From Megaleporinus macrocephalus (Eukaryota; Chordata; Actinopteri; Characiformes; Anostomidae): a DNA stretch of 64,000 bases. Every line of letters starts with the position of its first letter. Positions within the stretch are counted from its first letter, which is position 1. Of this stretch, positions 1 through 10,470 are shown in pieces. The stretch is taken from NCBI GenBank assembly GCA_021613375.1, contig CM038728.1:32680907-32744906 (forward strand), read 5' to 3'. Under the pieces are notes generated by a model that saw nothing but the letters and a program-made list of their open reading frames with translations, was not told the DNA's origin and made no database searches. Both the position numbers and the translations under genes were made by a program.

Positions 1-667
1 GTTGTTACAGTGTTTACTCTGTTGATCTCCTGCTGCTGCAATTACAGTAAAATTAAATTCATTAGTTAAATAATTATTCATCATTCTGTGCATGTGTTTT
101 TCATATTTTAAATACAGTTTATATAATTTATGAATAATACTTTTGGAAAGAGTTGAAAAAAGTTTGGGTACCCTGCTATAGGCATTTTAAAAAAAGTTGA
201 TGCTGATGTGAACCCAGCTTACAGATGATTTCTTACCGATTCTTTGTGGCTTTTAACAAGATTCTGGAGTTTTTTTGAGTGCGCCACAGATTTTCAGGGT
301 CATCTTCACGCCACCTGAGGGCGCTGAGCATACCAGACTCTGAGATCTATCCCTGCATATACAGTGGGCTGTTCTTGACCCAGCATCACTGAGCTCATTT
401 TCACTCTAATCCTGAAATCTTTGTTGGCTGTAATCAGACTGAGTGGCTGCTGTTTCCCCGACTGCGCCTCATAAATAAGCAATGACCACTTTCATCAATA
501 ACAAGAAGCGGGAACACTTGTCTGTGTGTAGGAAAGGAGGGAGGAATCACTCCAGCGTCTCGAGAGATCCTGAGAGCCATTAAGAGGAAGGAATATTTAC
601 AGCATCAATTTGGTGGAAAATCTTCTTAAGCCAAATATAGTCAACCAATAATAAAAAAAAAATTACA
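1..667. other. Non-coding, probable bean1 intron
   Basis: No coding exon or named repeat is recognised. If the next bean1 exon lies beyond the window start, the whole of 1-4245 is bean1 intron on the minus strand; that is inferred from the unfinished codon at the end of the 4246-4384 exon. Confidence 0.4.
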
Positions 668-1088
668 TACCACAGACCAGGTACTATTTGGGTGGTGGGT
701 GATTCTCAGTACTGCCATGACACTGACACTGCTGCTGGAGTGTTTAAACACTGTGTCCACTCACTGTCCACTCTATTAGACACTCCTACTACTTGCTGGT
801 CCACCTTGTAGATGTAAAGTCAGAGACAGTAGCTCATCTGCTGCTGCACAGTTTGTGTTCCTCTAGTCCTTCATCAGTGGACACAGGACACCGCTCACAG
901 GACACTGCTGTCTGATCCACTCACACCAGCACAACACACACTAACTGCAGTGCTGAGAATGACCCACCTCTCTAATAGTAGCTGCTCTGTGGTGGTCCTG
1001 TGGGGTCTGATTCATTAAAGAACAGAGTAATAAAGTATACAGAGAATCAGATGAACTACAGTCTGTGTGTGTAGAACTACAAACTGGT
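668..1088 (+). mobile_element. Non-autonomous DNA element, family E1, copy A
   Basis: This is one of four copies in the window of an interspersed element that I label E1 (others at 32885-33080, 46041-46530 and 60790-61300). Shared landmarks are GGTGGTGGGTGATTCTCAG-like text, CTGATCCACTCACACCAGCA, TGTGGTGGTCCTGTGG and a terminal ACAGAGAATCAGATGAACTAC. The copies differ by internal deletions and the copy at 46 kb is inverted. Parts of the element read as reverse complements of other parts, so it is partly palindromic. It has no protein-coding capacity. Its class (non-autonomous Tc1/mariner-like MITE) is inferred from termini resembling CTACACTCACTGTCCA. Confidence 0.65.
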
Positions 1089-1760
1089 CATAAAGGCTTT
1101 TTTGTGGAGCTGTGGCTTTAAGGCGACGCAGTAGCAGCGAAAAGGAGAGAGAGTTTCTTCTGCTCTGCTCGAGAGTGACTCATTGCGGAGGTTCAAACTC
1201 CGATTTGCATTAGATGCATTACAGCTGCTTAAAATCATAATGGAGATTTTGCTGACTTACTCAGATCGCCTGCTAAACAGCTTAGCATTGACCTGAAGAG
1301 CTCTACGAACCAAGTCCAGCTTTTAGGGAGCACTTTAATTGGGGGGAAATGATCTATGGGCTTCCGCAGCAGAAAGATAGGCCAGATAAAGTTCCAAGGA
1401 GCATGCGGTTACAGGACAATTAAACGAGCTGCTATTAAGCTGTCATTAGGCCTCATAAACTCTTTTGAAGAGGGCGGAGTCACTGAGTGAGGCATACAGC
1501 CTAGAGAACCCAACGATGCAGCAATAATATAATACAGCTGTAGTTGCATTGTCAAATATAAAATAAGCCTAATAATGTAAAGCAGTGATGTGAGGACGTT
1601 TACACTCGTGGACCACTTCACTGTGAACGTCGGACCCTCTAAAGAGCCACAAAAACAAACTGAACTCGGACCTCCTCTTGTGGAAAAGACCTCAAAACTC
1701 ACCATGCATACACAAGCACAGTCTTCCAGCACTGCAGCAGGTAAAACAGACCAAAGATCA
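1089..1760. other. Non-coding, no recognisable feature
   Basis: Non-repetitive sequence between two mobile elements, with short open frames on both strands that show no known protein similarity and no codon bias I can detect. Probably bean1 intron. Confidence 0.35.
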
Positions 1761-2457
1761 CCTGTAAGTAAGTCTGGGCGATATGGGAAAAAATCTTATC
1801 ACAATAATTTTTTTCATATCAGTCGATATCGATATATATCACGATATAAATCAAATCACTACTGCCTTTTTACTTTAAGTGAAAAGTGAAGATATCAAAA
1901 TGTCAAAATTTTGTTACATTGTTTTTTATCCTCTGATTTATTTTCTATCAGAAGATAAATGTACTATAGAACATTACATTACATGCTCTGTCAGCGGAGA
2001 TGATCACAACAGTAGAACAGTAGCACTTGAAGCGCTAACATCCCGGAGCACTTTGTCAACACAGCAGCAGGTCAGCACCTGTTTACTAGTTGTTCTTATT
2101 TTAAAATTATTAACACGTGTATCATGTTTCTTTCAGTAGTAGTTTAACGTTTTCTGTCGTAATTTTCTTTTATTTTATTCTCTCTGCTCGACTGTGACGC
2201 CTGCAGTAACCAGATTACTAGCAGTGGGTTAAGCTGCTGCTACGCCTACACTCTGCGCTATGAGCTTCAACCAAACAAGAAATGGCTGGAACTCGAGTTC
2301 AGCCACCTGATTCTCATTGGCTGTTCCTGTTGTCTCTCACAACATGGACAGAACTTAATTCTATCGACTTTCTATCGACTACGTCTTAGTTCTATCGAGG
2401 AAACGCTATTTCGCGATAATTATCGTTATCGTTTTATTGCCAAGCCCTACCTGTAAG
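1761..2457 (+). mobile_element. hAT-type non-autonomous transposon with 8-bp target duplication
   Basis: An exact 8-bp direct repeat, CCTGTAAG, occurs at 1761-1768 and 2450-2457. The 681 bp between (1769-2449) starts TAAGTCTGGGCGATAT and ends TTGCCAAGCCCTA, giving imperfect inverted termini (TAAGTCTGGGC against TAGGGCTTGGC). An 8-bp duplication and GGGCGATAT-type ends rich in alternating ATCGATA are typical of fish hAT MITEs. No transposase is present, so it would have moved using an enzyme supplied from elsewhere. It lies in the presumed bean1 intron. Confidence 0.8.
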
Positions 2458-2849
2458 GTACTCCAGGATAAACAATTATAATGTGTCCTAGAATTTTTGA
2501 ACATGATTTATTCCCCCAAAAATATATTCAATTACACAAAACTGTAATTGTGCTTAAAATATTTAGGTGTGTGTTCTAGAGGATGAGTTAACTTGTAAAA
2601 TCAACTAATTATATATTTTACTTTCATAGCAACTGCATATGCTGGAAAGATTAGGGGCTCTAGATGGAGGTCCCTCTATTACTGTCCTTCATTCTTTATC
2701 TCTCCTCTTTCTCCATGTTACTCCATCTCTCCATGTGTCTGTCGATCTCTCCCTGTTTCTCTGGACTGTTCTAATAATATCAGAGCTCTGGACAACACAG
2801 CGAGCCTAAAAATAGTTTGGTCCAGTCCCCAATGTCCCTTAAGGGTGAT
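2458..2849. other. Non-coding, no recognisable feature
   Basis: Unique AT-rich sequence turning pyrimidine-rich towards its right end. Nothing else is visible. Confidence 0.35.
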
Positions 2850-2939
2850 AGCTCTCTCTCTCTCTCGTTCTCTCTCTCTCGTTCTCTCCCTCATTCTCAC
2901 TTACTCTCTTTCATTCTCGCTCTCTCTCACTCTCTCTTC
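2850..2939. repeat. CT-rich microsatellite
   Basis: Imperfect (CT)n interrupted by GTTCT, CATT and ACTT. The arginine/glutamate-rich frame on the opposite strand is a by-product of the repeat. Confidence 0.9.
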
Positions 2940-3139
2940 AGTTACATCGGTGACTGTGAAGATTGTGATGATACAAAGAATCACAGTTAATTCAACTCAT
3001 CATTTACTCAAGTCAACTTTATAATCTCCTCATCTGATAAGGTTTAGAATAATATTTAACTGAGTCTGATGTTCTCCAGTTCTGCTCACTAACAGAACCA
3101 TACATTCATCAATCTATCTAATATTATATTATCTTTTAT

Positions 3140-3985
3140 TTATCTAACCAGTCATCATCCAACAACCATGCACCAGTCCACTTATTCATCCATTCATCCT
3201 TTCATATCGTTATCGATGCATCCACCCAACAATCCACAAACCCATCCAAACATCTATTCAAACATCCTTTCTTTTATCAAACCATCCATCCAACAGTCTA
3301 CAAATCCATTAAACCACCCATCCATCTATTCATCCATCCATCCCTTCAGGCTTTGATTTATTAATCCATACCTCCTGTTTTTATTTAGCAAACCATCCAT
3401 CAAACATCCCACAAATTCATTAAATCATCCATTCATCCATCCTTGGATCTGCAAATCCAACAGTCCAAGCAACCATCCATCCATCCTTCCTTTTTTGATT
3501 TATCAAACCATCCATGCAACAGTCTACAAACCCCTTAAACCACCCATTCATCTATCCATCCATCCATCCATCCTTTTTATGCTTTGATCTGTTAATCCAT
3601 CCAATGGTCCAAACATCCATCCATACTTCCTGTCTTTCATTTAGCAAACCATCCATCAAACATTCCAGAAATTCATTAAATGATCCATTCATCCATCCTT
3701 CTTTTTTGATTTATCAAATCATTCATCCAAAAATTCACAAATCCCTTAAAACATTCATCTATCCATTCACCCATCCATTCTTTTATTCTCTGATCCATTA
3801 ACCCATCCAACAGTTCAACCACCCACCTTTTCATCCATCCAACCATCCAACTATCCATACAGCCTTTTTGTCATCCATCCAACAATCCACCCATCTTTCT
3901 ATTTTATTCTTTGATCAATCTATATCTATCCAACAGGGCATCCTTCCACGCATGCTTCATTCACAGACCCGTCCATCAATCTGTC
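3140..3985. repeat. CATC-based minisatellite with longer-period organisation
   Basis: The region is dominated by CATCCATC, but longer blocks also recur. A segment with AACCATCCATSCAACAGTCT followed by a CATTAAACCACCCAT-type stretch begins near 3285 and again near 3506; a sister block with AGCAAACCATCCATCAAACA begins near 3391 and again near 3640. This looks like an expanded tetranucleotide that later re-duplicated as a two-block unit of about 220-250 bp. Open frames here (Ser/His/Pro-rich) are repeat artefacts. Confidence 0.85.
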
Positions 3986-4245
3986 ATTAGTACTCGGAGT
4001 TAGTACTCATAGATGGATGGGTGGGGGGTCTGAGAGTATTCTGTGTGAGACTGTTGGGCCTTTTGCAACTTCTTAAAACTCAAAACTAAAATATTATAAC
4101 TCGCATTGTGTTTCCTGAATATGTCTTTAGGTTTCATGTTACAATGCTGCTGTATCGCCCATACCAGTTCTTGTATAGAGAACAAGAAGATCTAAAAACA
4201 AACCGAAATTCAGGAAAACAGAGGAAGAAGTCAGAGGTCACTCAC

Positions 4246-4384
4246 CGAGGCGGCGAGTCCAAACACGTGTCGCTGTTCTGGGAAACCGTCTCCATGTAGG
4301 AGTCCCAATCAGACGTGGTGCGAGTATCATCAGGACGGATGGGTCTCAGGTCCCCATTCGAGCCCACAAAATAACGGTCTCCAA
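4246..4384 (-). CDS. bean1: bean1 exon, cytoplasmic region (partial gene)
   Basis: This 139-nt exon has a clean acceptor (CAG at 4387-4385 after a T-rich tract) and a strong donor (GTGAGTGAC from 4245 down). Read in phase with the transmembrane exon at 4688-4853, it completes a Val codon and gives 45 further open codons: an acidic, Ser/Thr-rich segment starting VGDRYFVGSNGDLRP, with WDSYMETVSQNSD in the middle and ending LDSPP plus two bases of the next codon. Human BEAN1, as I remember it, has a cytoplasmic tail with PPxY motifs that bind the WW domains of NEDD4-family ubiquitin ligases. The terminal SPP could be the start of such a motif, finished by the next exon, which is not in this window. 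Splice phase is consistent on both sides. The bean1 name rests mainly on the neighbouring transmembrane exon and on synteny. Confidence 0.7.
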
Positions 4385-4687
4385 CTGACAGGCACAAAAA
4401 ACAACTGATCTTACAGTCCGGTTCAGTCTGCGAGCAAACTGCTCAGACAGTCTGTCCTGTTTTGGCTTTAAACGCTGCGTTTTTAAGGTTTTATATTACA
4501 AATATATTATAAATACTACAATGCACTAAATTATATCACTTTAGGAACCATTAAGAACATTAGGAAACCCTCCTCCTCTAGTTCTTTTAATGATATGGGT
4601 CCTTTAAGGGTGAATACTAAGCCTGTGTTAAGCAGAGAGTGTTCAGTGGAGGCAGAGTAAACCTGCATGGGTGGGTTAGAGGTATAC

Positions 4688-4853
4688 CGATACTGTTGGA
4701 GCGCAGGTTTGGGTTCCTCTTGTTTTTGCCCTTCCTCAGCTTGCCGATGATAATAGTGATGCAGGAGATGATGAGCACGAGGCCGATAACAATCCCGGCC
4801 AACAGCAGACTCTCCTCACTGCTCATGGGTGGAGCTGCTTCGGTCCGAGGTCA
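4688..4853 (-). CDS. bean1: bean1 transmembrane exon (likely includes the start codon at 4826)
   Basis: This exon encodes one hydrophobic span, LLLAGIVIGLVLIISCITII, followed by a basic cluster (KLRKGKNKR), so it is a single-pass membrane protein with a cytoplasmic C-terminus. The SCITII-plus-basic stretch resembles the transmembrane segment of human BEAN1. The donor is GTATAC starting at 4687; it leaves one base of a codon, which the exon at 4246-4384 completes in frame. The best acceptor (T-rich tract then CAG at 4856-4854) places an in-frame TGA as the first codon (4853-4851). Translation would therefore start at the ATG at 4826-4824, only about seven residues before the membrane span, with 27 nt of 5' UTR in the exon. 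An alternative is a weaker acceptor at CCGAAG or AAGCAG just inside, which would let a longer N-terminus splice in. Downstream of cdh5 in the same orientation. Confidence 0.75.
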
Positions 4854-5240
4854 CTGCGTACACACACAGACAAAATAAAAATAATAATATAAAGAAATGT
4901 TTTTATTTACAGGCGTGTGCAAAGGTTTTGCTGCCATGTCCTCTACAGACAACACCTTTCATCTGCTGCTGAACTTAACATAGAGCTTGTTCTCAAACCT
5001 CATCACAGCACTGCATTGCTTTGGTGTGAACTGCAGATGAAGGCAGTAATTAATATCAACATAGGTGGCGCTATCATACTCTCTTAAAATTTCTGTCACT
5101 CAAAATCAGTTTAACCGAGAAACCTCAAGGAGCTTTGATCAAGAACCAGAAGTCTTTGGTCATGAGGGAGAAAAACCTCGGAACCAGTCAGGACGAGAGA
5201 CAGAACTTCCTGTTCCAGTTTCTTGTAGCTGTAGTTTTAA
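4854..5240. other. Non-coding, probable bean1 intron
   Basis: A short AT-rich run follows the acceptor, then unremarkable sequence. No exon recognised. Confidence 0.35.
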
Positions 5241-5513
5241 ACCTCTCACCAGTGACCAGTCACATCACCCCCAGACCAACTGTTCACTCTACAATACTCA
5301 CTCCTACCGAGCACACGAGGGTGAAACAGCTCGTTCAGCAGTTTTCCTGTTCCACCTTAAACAGTGCAGCAGGAGCCAGAACGTACCTGCTGCTCCATTT
5401 AAGGTGGAAACAGGAGAACTGGTGAAGGAGAAGCTGAGCTGATGGTGCTGGTGGTCAGTAGGAGTGAGTATTGTAGTGTGTAAGGGTGATCTTGGGGTGA
5501 ACACTGGTGATAG
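5241..5513. repeat. Long palindrome / foldback element
   Basis: Two arms of about 130 bp are imperfect inverted copies around a centre near 5378. For example CCTGTTCCACCTTAAA near 5346 pairs with TTTAAGGTGGAAACAGG near 5398, and CTACAATACTCACTCCTAC pairs with GTAGGAGTGAGTATTGTAG near 5457. One arm is also found alone at 9108-9262, so this is a dispersed repeat rather than a local accident. The open frames on both strands here mirror each other and are not genes. Confidence 0.85.
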
Positions 5514-5548
5514 ATCAGTGCAGATCTTAAACAGGCAGTTTTTACAAC

Positions 5549-5872
5549 CTACTGTAGGCTGAATGGGTGGAGCTAAACTGCTGTAGGCTGAATGAGAGGA
5601 GCTAAACTAATGCAGGTTGAATGGGAGGAGCTAAACTGGCGAAGGCTGAATGAGAGGAGCTAAACTGATGCAGGTTGAATGGGAGGAGCTAAACTGGTGA
5701 AGGCTGAATGGGAGGAGCTAATCTGATGTAGACTGAATGGGTGCAGCTAAACAGATGCAGGCTAAATGGGAGGTGCTAAACTGATGTAGACTGAATGGGT
5801 GGAGCTAAACTGCTGTAGGCTGAATGGGTGGAGCTAATTTGGTGTAGGTTGAATAGGTGGGGCCAAACTGCT
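5549..5872. repeat. 29-bp minisatellite (GGAGCTAAACTG...)
   Basis: About 11 copies of a 29-bp unit based on GGAGCTAAACTGATGCAG plus GTTGAATGGGA. The unit resembles an internal part of the G-family MITE relic at 37290-37590 (GGTGGGGCTAAACTGCTATA), suggesting that the array arose by local amplification inside a copy of that element. Confidence 0.85.
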
Positions 5873-6510
5873 GTTGGAAAGGATGGAGTATAGTTTCCAT
5901 ATACAGACTGTATGGACTGGAGTGCGGACAGTACATGAAAAAAAAGATAAAATAAAACTAAGCTGAACAGAAATAAAAATCATATAAAAATTAATAATAA
6001 AAATGAAAATAAAATTATAAAATTTAATTGTTATTGAGTATCACAATAGGCTGAATTTTATAATAAACATAAAAAAATGTAAATAAATAATCGCTTATAA
6101 TGTCAAATTTAATGTCGTCTGTATATAAAAACCAGGACCCCACGTCCCCCCTTTCGGACTTTTATCCCTCAGTGAAATTTATTCTGCTCTGTTTAATATT
6201 TTATTCTGACCTGTCTAAATTTTTAAGTACGCACAGGAAAGCCTTTCAAACTGGCTCATGTGGAGAACCTCAAACCCACCATCAGTGCTGCTATACCTTC
6301 TACATCAGAACCACAAACTGGCTGCAGAGATTCTGAATGATGGACATACACACAGAAAACAGAAGCCATAAATACAGACTGCAGACTTTACACCGACAGA
6401 CTGAAGATCATCTTAATCCTCCGTTCTACAGAAACCTGTTTCAGCTGAGAGATTACGAAGTAACACCACATAAAAGATAACTTTGTTTTCTTAGTATAGG
6501 TTATATAGTA
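5873..6510. other. Non-coding, AT-rich
   Basis: AT-rich DNA (5935-6090 is almost entirely A/T) followed by unique sequence. Short open frames have no recognised similarity. Confidence 0.35.
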
Positions 6511-6514
6511 TTGA

Positions 6515-7155
6515 TGTAATTTGGTAGTTGTTGGCATAGTTTGGTAGTTCTTGGTATGGTTCAGTAGTTATTGGCATGGCTTGCTAGGTCTTGGTCTGGT
6601 TTAAATATTCTAGGTATTGTCTGGTAGTTAATGGCGAGTTTTGGTAGTTGCTGTTGTGGTTTGGTAATCTTTGGCATGGCTTCGTTATTCTTGATATTGT
6701 TGGGTATTTCCGGGTTTGGTTTGGTAGGTCTTGGCAAGTTTGGAAGTTGCTCTTATGTTTTGGTAATCTTTGGCATGGTTTAGTAGTTTTGATATGGTTT
6801 GGTAGTTGCTGTTATGGTTTGGTAATCTTTGGCATGGTTTAGTAGTTTTGATATGGTTTGGTAGTTGCTGTTATGGTTTGGTAATCTTTGGTATGGTTTA
6901 GTAGTTCTGATATGGTTTGGTAGTTGGTATGGTTTGGTAGTTGCTGTTATGGCTTGGTAGTTGTTATGGTTTGTGACTTTTCGTATGATTTGTTAGTTCT
7001 TAATATGGTTTGGTAGTTATTGGTATGGTTTGATAGTTGCTATTATGGTTCATTATCTTTCATATGGTTGGTAGTTTTTGGTGTGGTTTGGTAGTTGCTG
7101 TTATGGTTCGATAATCCAGGGTACAGTTTGGTAGTTGTTAATATGGTTTGGTAAA
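6515..7155. repeat. ~20-bp / 59-bp minisatellite (GGTTTGGTAGTT)
   Basis: Degenerate 19-20-mers based on TATGGTTTGGTAGTT. Between about 6740 and 6920 three of them have become a 59-bp unit repeated almost exactly (GCTGTTATGG, AATCTTTGGCATGG, TAGTTTTGATATGG). Divergence rises towards both edges. Confidence 0.85.
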
Positions 7156-8105
7156 GGAAGGTGCCCCGTATGTGGAAGAGCTGCACTGAACAACGGCATG
7201 GATCATAAAAAAGATGTCAAATTACAGAGAACCTTTCAACAACAGAACAACAAAAATAATAATAATATAGAGATAAAAACAAAACAGACTGTACTGCAGA
7301 TTAAACTGGACGACTGAACAATTTTAAACTCATTATGGATTTCAGTCAGCAGAACAAATTCACTCTCGACTGTAATTACTTTTACAGGAACCTTTAGATT
7401 CTGCAGACCTCAGTTCAGTTGGAGAACAATCATTTATCAGACAGAGAAACACTACTGGAGGCCTAAATGACAGCAGCAAAGCTTCACTAGCAATATTAGC
7501 TCGTATTAATAATCCCAGAATTCAGAAGATCCAATGACGTTTGGGCAGAAACCTACTTTGAAACGTTCCAGTGATTTTCCAACACACATTTCAGTCTTCC
7601 CATAGAGATAACCTGCTCCCTCTGTCTTTCCTGATTGGGGTATATTAGGAACCGCTATGCGATAAATGAGGTCTGTGCTAACAAATCTGCCCACTCTGTG
7701 CCACGGAGGACCCTCAGACAGGTGTACTGAATATGATCAGGACTCCCCCGGCTGAGGTAGTTATAGTGGTGGGTAAAATCACGCCCGCTGATGTTCATTA
7801 TTATTGTGTGATGGGATAATAGTGAGCTTTTTCTGGTCAGCAGCAGGAAAGAGCCCTGTTCCTTGGATCTGTGGGGCTGAATGAGGTTGCAGGCAGGAGT
7901 GTTCTGGAGATGAATGGAACTAGAGATCAGATGTAATTGTGGGTTCAGAAGCGAGTAGGGGGTAATGAGGTTCAATAATAGGTTATATTAATTTTAATGC
8001 TTACTATAGTTAGCTAACTAAAGTACTACTCAGGCGGGGCCGTCCCCGCTGTGAGGTACGGGTGCTCCCATCATCCCGATCGTTTACTCTTAGGTAAATC
8101 AACCA
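7156..8105. other. Non-coding, no recognisable feature
   Basis: Unique sequence. The 106-aa minus-strand frame at 7655-7975 has no motif or similarity I recognise and no convincing splice frame, so I do not call it a gene. Confidence 0.3.
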
Positions 8106-8109
8106 TGTT

Positions 8110-9107
8110 TAATGTAATAAACTGTCCAGTAAGTGGACACACAGTATGGGTGTTTCTAATAAATTGACCAGTTAGTAGACACAGTATCAGAGTTTCTAAT
8201 AAAGTGACCAGTTAGCAGAAGTACAAGGTACATGTTTCTTATAAAGTGGACAGACAGTGGAAGTATAAGATGGGTGTTTCTAATAAATTGGCCAGTTGGT
8301 GAAGGTACAAGGTGGGTGTTTCTTATAAAGTGGACAGAGAGTGGAAGTATAAGGTAGGTGTTTCTAATATATTGGCCAGTTAGTGGAAGTACAAGGTGGG
8401 TGTTTCTTATAAACTGGACAGAGAGTTAAGTATAAGGAAGGGGTTTCTAATTAATTGGCCAGTTAGTGGAAGTATAAGGTACATGTTTCTAATAAAGTGG
8501 ACAGAGAACAGAACTATAAGGTACATGTTTATAATGAATTGGACAGAAAGTGGAAGTATAAGGTAGGTGTTTCTAATAAAATGGCCAGTTAGTGTAAGTA
8601 CAAGGTACATGTTTCTAATAAAGTGGCCAGTGAGTGGAAGTATAAGGTAGGTGTTTCTAATAAATTGGCCAGTTAGGGGACACTGAATATGGGTGTTTCT
8701 AATAAATTGACCAGTAAGCAGCAGTAAAAGGTACATGTTTCTAACAAAGTGGCCAGTGAGTAGTAATACAAAATGAGTGTTTCTAATAAATTGGCCAGTT
8801 AGTGGACACAGTATCAGTGTTTCTTATAAAGTGGACAGAGAGTGGAAGTATAAGGTAGGTGTTTCTAATACATTGGCCAGTTAGTGGAAGTACAATGTAC
8901 ATGTTTCTTATAAAGTGGACAGAGAGTGGAAGTATAAGGTAGGTGTTTCTAATAAATTGGCCAGTTAGTGTAAGTACAAGGTGGATGTTTCTAATAAAGT
9001 GGACAGAGAGTGGAAGTATAAGGTAGGTGTTCCTAAAAAATTGACTAGTTAGTGGACACAGTATCAGTGTTTCTATTAAAGTGGCCAGTGAGTAAACGCA
9101 CAAGGCT
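8110..9107. repeat. ~43-bp minisatellite of Tc1-terminus-like units
   Basis: About 23 units of roughly 43 bp, each with the core TGTTTCTAATAAAKTGGCCA followed by GTTAGTGGAAGTACAAGGT. Two sub-types alternate (AATTGGCCAGTTAG and AAGTGGACAGAGAG), giving a dimeric higher-order period of about 86 bp. The core matches, from memory, the end of a common fish Tc1-like transposon (CCTAATAAAGTGGCCGGTGA). Similar arrays lie at 51775-52275 and 55365-56255. The repeated NTYLILPL-type frames on the minus strand are artefacts of the repeat. Confidence 0.85.
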
Positions 9108-9262
9108 GTTGTTTTAAATCTATCACCAGTGAACAGCCACAGCACCCACAGACCAAATGTCCACTATACACCACTCACTCCTACCGACTGCACAAGGGTG
9201 AAGTCAGCTTAATTACTTGTTCCACCTTACATAGTGCAGCAGGAGCCAGAATGTAAGTGCAG
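9108..9262. repeat. Single arm of the 5.2-kb foldback repeat
   Basis: Closely similar to 5235-5385, including CACTCACTCCTACCGA, GCACAAGGGTGAA and CAGCAGGAGCCAGAA. Only one arm is present, so it cannot form the long hairpin. It abuts the Tc1-terminus-like array directly. Confidence 0.7.
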
Positions 9263-9889
9263 CACCAGTTACACATGAATCTTCTATGTAGAACATCAGA
9301 ATAAATACATTCTTTGGCAGCTTTAAGCAGAAAACCTTTATTTCTGAGAGGGCAGTGATTTCTGTATCTGTAGAAATATTTTGAATCATTTATGCTTAAA
9401 TTCTGAGAATTACACACATTTAAAGCATCTAATGATTTAATAGCAAATAAATATTAGCAGCTCTACCAGTACAGTGTTATTAGATTTTGTCAGAAATGTA
9501 CTATTTGCTCTGCTGGGCTGCAGAAGGTCGTTGCTATAGGCTGCTGTTTAACAGGTTTAATTCTGTAAAATCAGAAACGGTGCATCATTCTGACTGAGAA
9601 TGCTCCGAGCTGTGTGTGCTTACAGAGATGTGAGTGCTAGTGTTAGCATCTCACATACACACACACACACAGCGGGGGTGTAATCTTTATTTCCAGGAAG
9701 TTCCTAATGGCAGGAGTTTTTTATGGTTTCCTAGCAGAGCGTCCCTTAGGTCTATAAACCAGCTCCAGTCAGCCGTCACAGCAGCCGGAGGAAACTCAGA
9801 GGCTGCAAATCCAACATACGTTAAAGCGAAAGTTTATGTAAAAATCAAATATACACAGTTTTCAAACCGTCAGCCAATATAGGCTTGCA
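9263..9889. other. Non-coding, short CA repeat
   Basis: Unique sequence with a short (CA)n at 9655-9672. No gene seen. Confidence 0.35.
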
Positions 9890-10470
9890 TGTGGCGTAAC
9901 CATGGAAACAAGTGTAGTGTAACCATGGAAATGGGTTTAGTGTAATCATGGAAATTGGTGTTCAGTAACCATAGAAATTGGTGTACTGTAACCATAGAAA
10001 TGGATGTAGTGTAACCACTGAAATGGGTTTAGTGTAACCATGGAAACTGGTGTACTGTAACAATGGAAATGGCTGTAATGTAACTATAAAAATGGGTGTA
10101 GTGCAACCATGGAAATTGGTGTACTGTTACCATGAAAATGGCTGTAATGTAACTATAGAAATGGGTGTAGTGCAACCATGGAAATTGGTGTACTGTTACC
10201 ATGAAAATGGCTGTAATGTAACTATAGAAATGGGTGTAGTGCAATCATGGAAAGTGGTGTACTGTTACCATGAAAATTGGTGTACTGTTACCATGGAAAT
10301 GGCTGTAATGTAACTATAGAAATGGGTGTAGTGCAATCATGGAAAATGGTGTACTGTAACCATGAAAATGGCTATAGGTTAACTATAGAAATGGGTGGAG
10401 TGAACCATGGAAATGGATGCAGTGTAGTCATGGAAATGACTATAGGATAACTATAGAAACTGGTGGTGTA
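9890..10470. repeat. 23-bp / 69-bp minisatellite (CCATGGAAATGG)
   Basis: Built from 22-23-mers based on GTGTAGTGTAACCATGGAAATG. In the middle, three variants form a 69-bp unit repeated with exact spacing (TAACTATA at 10081, 10150 and 10219). Frames on both strands through the array encode repetitive peptides and are artefacts. Confidence 0.88.

Noticed and set aside
1..4245. The next bean1 exon, completing the split SPP motif
   Set aside because: Searched the minus strand for an acceptor followed by a Tyr-Glu-Glu-Cys-like start and found none; it probably lies beyond the window.
5065..5504. Three overlapping frames of 66-125 codons
   Set aside because: They span the palindrome, so opposite-strand frames encode related peptides. 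No known domain.
8407..9145. Repetitive NTYLILPLTGHFIR frames on the minus strand (also 51886-52191)
   Set aside because: Translations of the Tc1-terminus-like minisatellite; they do not extend beyond the array.
10029..10313. Overlapping frames on both strands near 10.1 kb
   Set aside because: Products of the 69-bp (3 x 23) minisatellite period.
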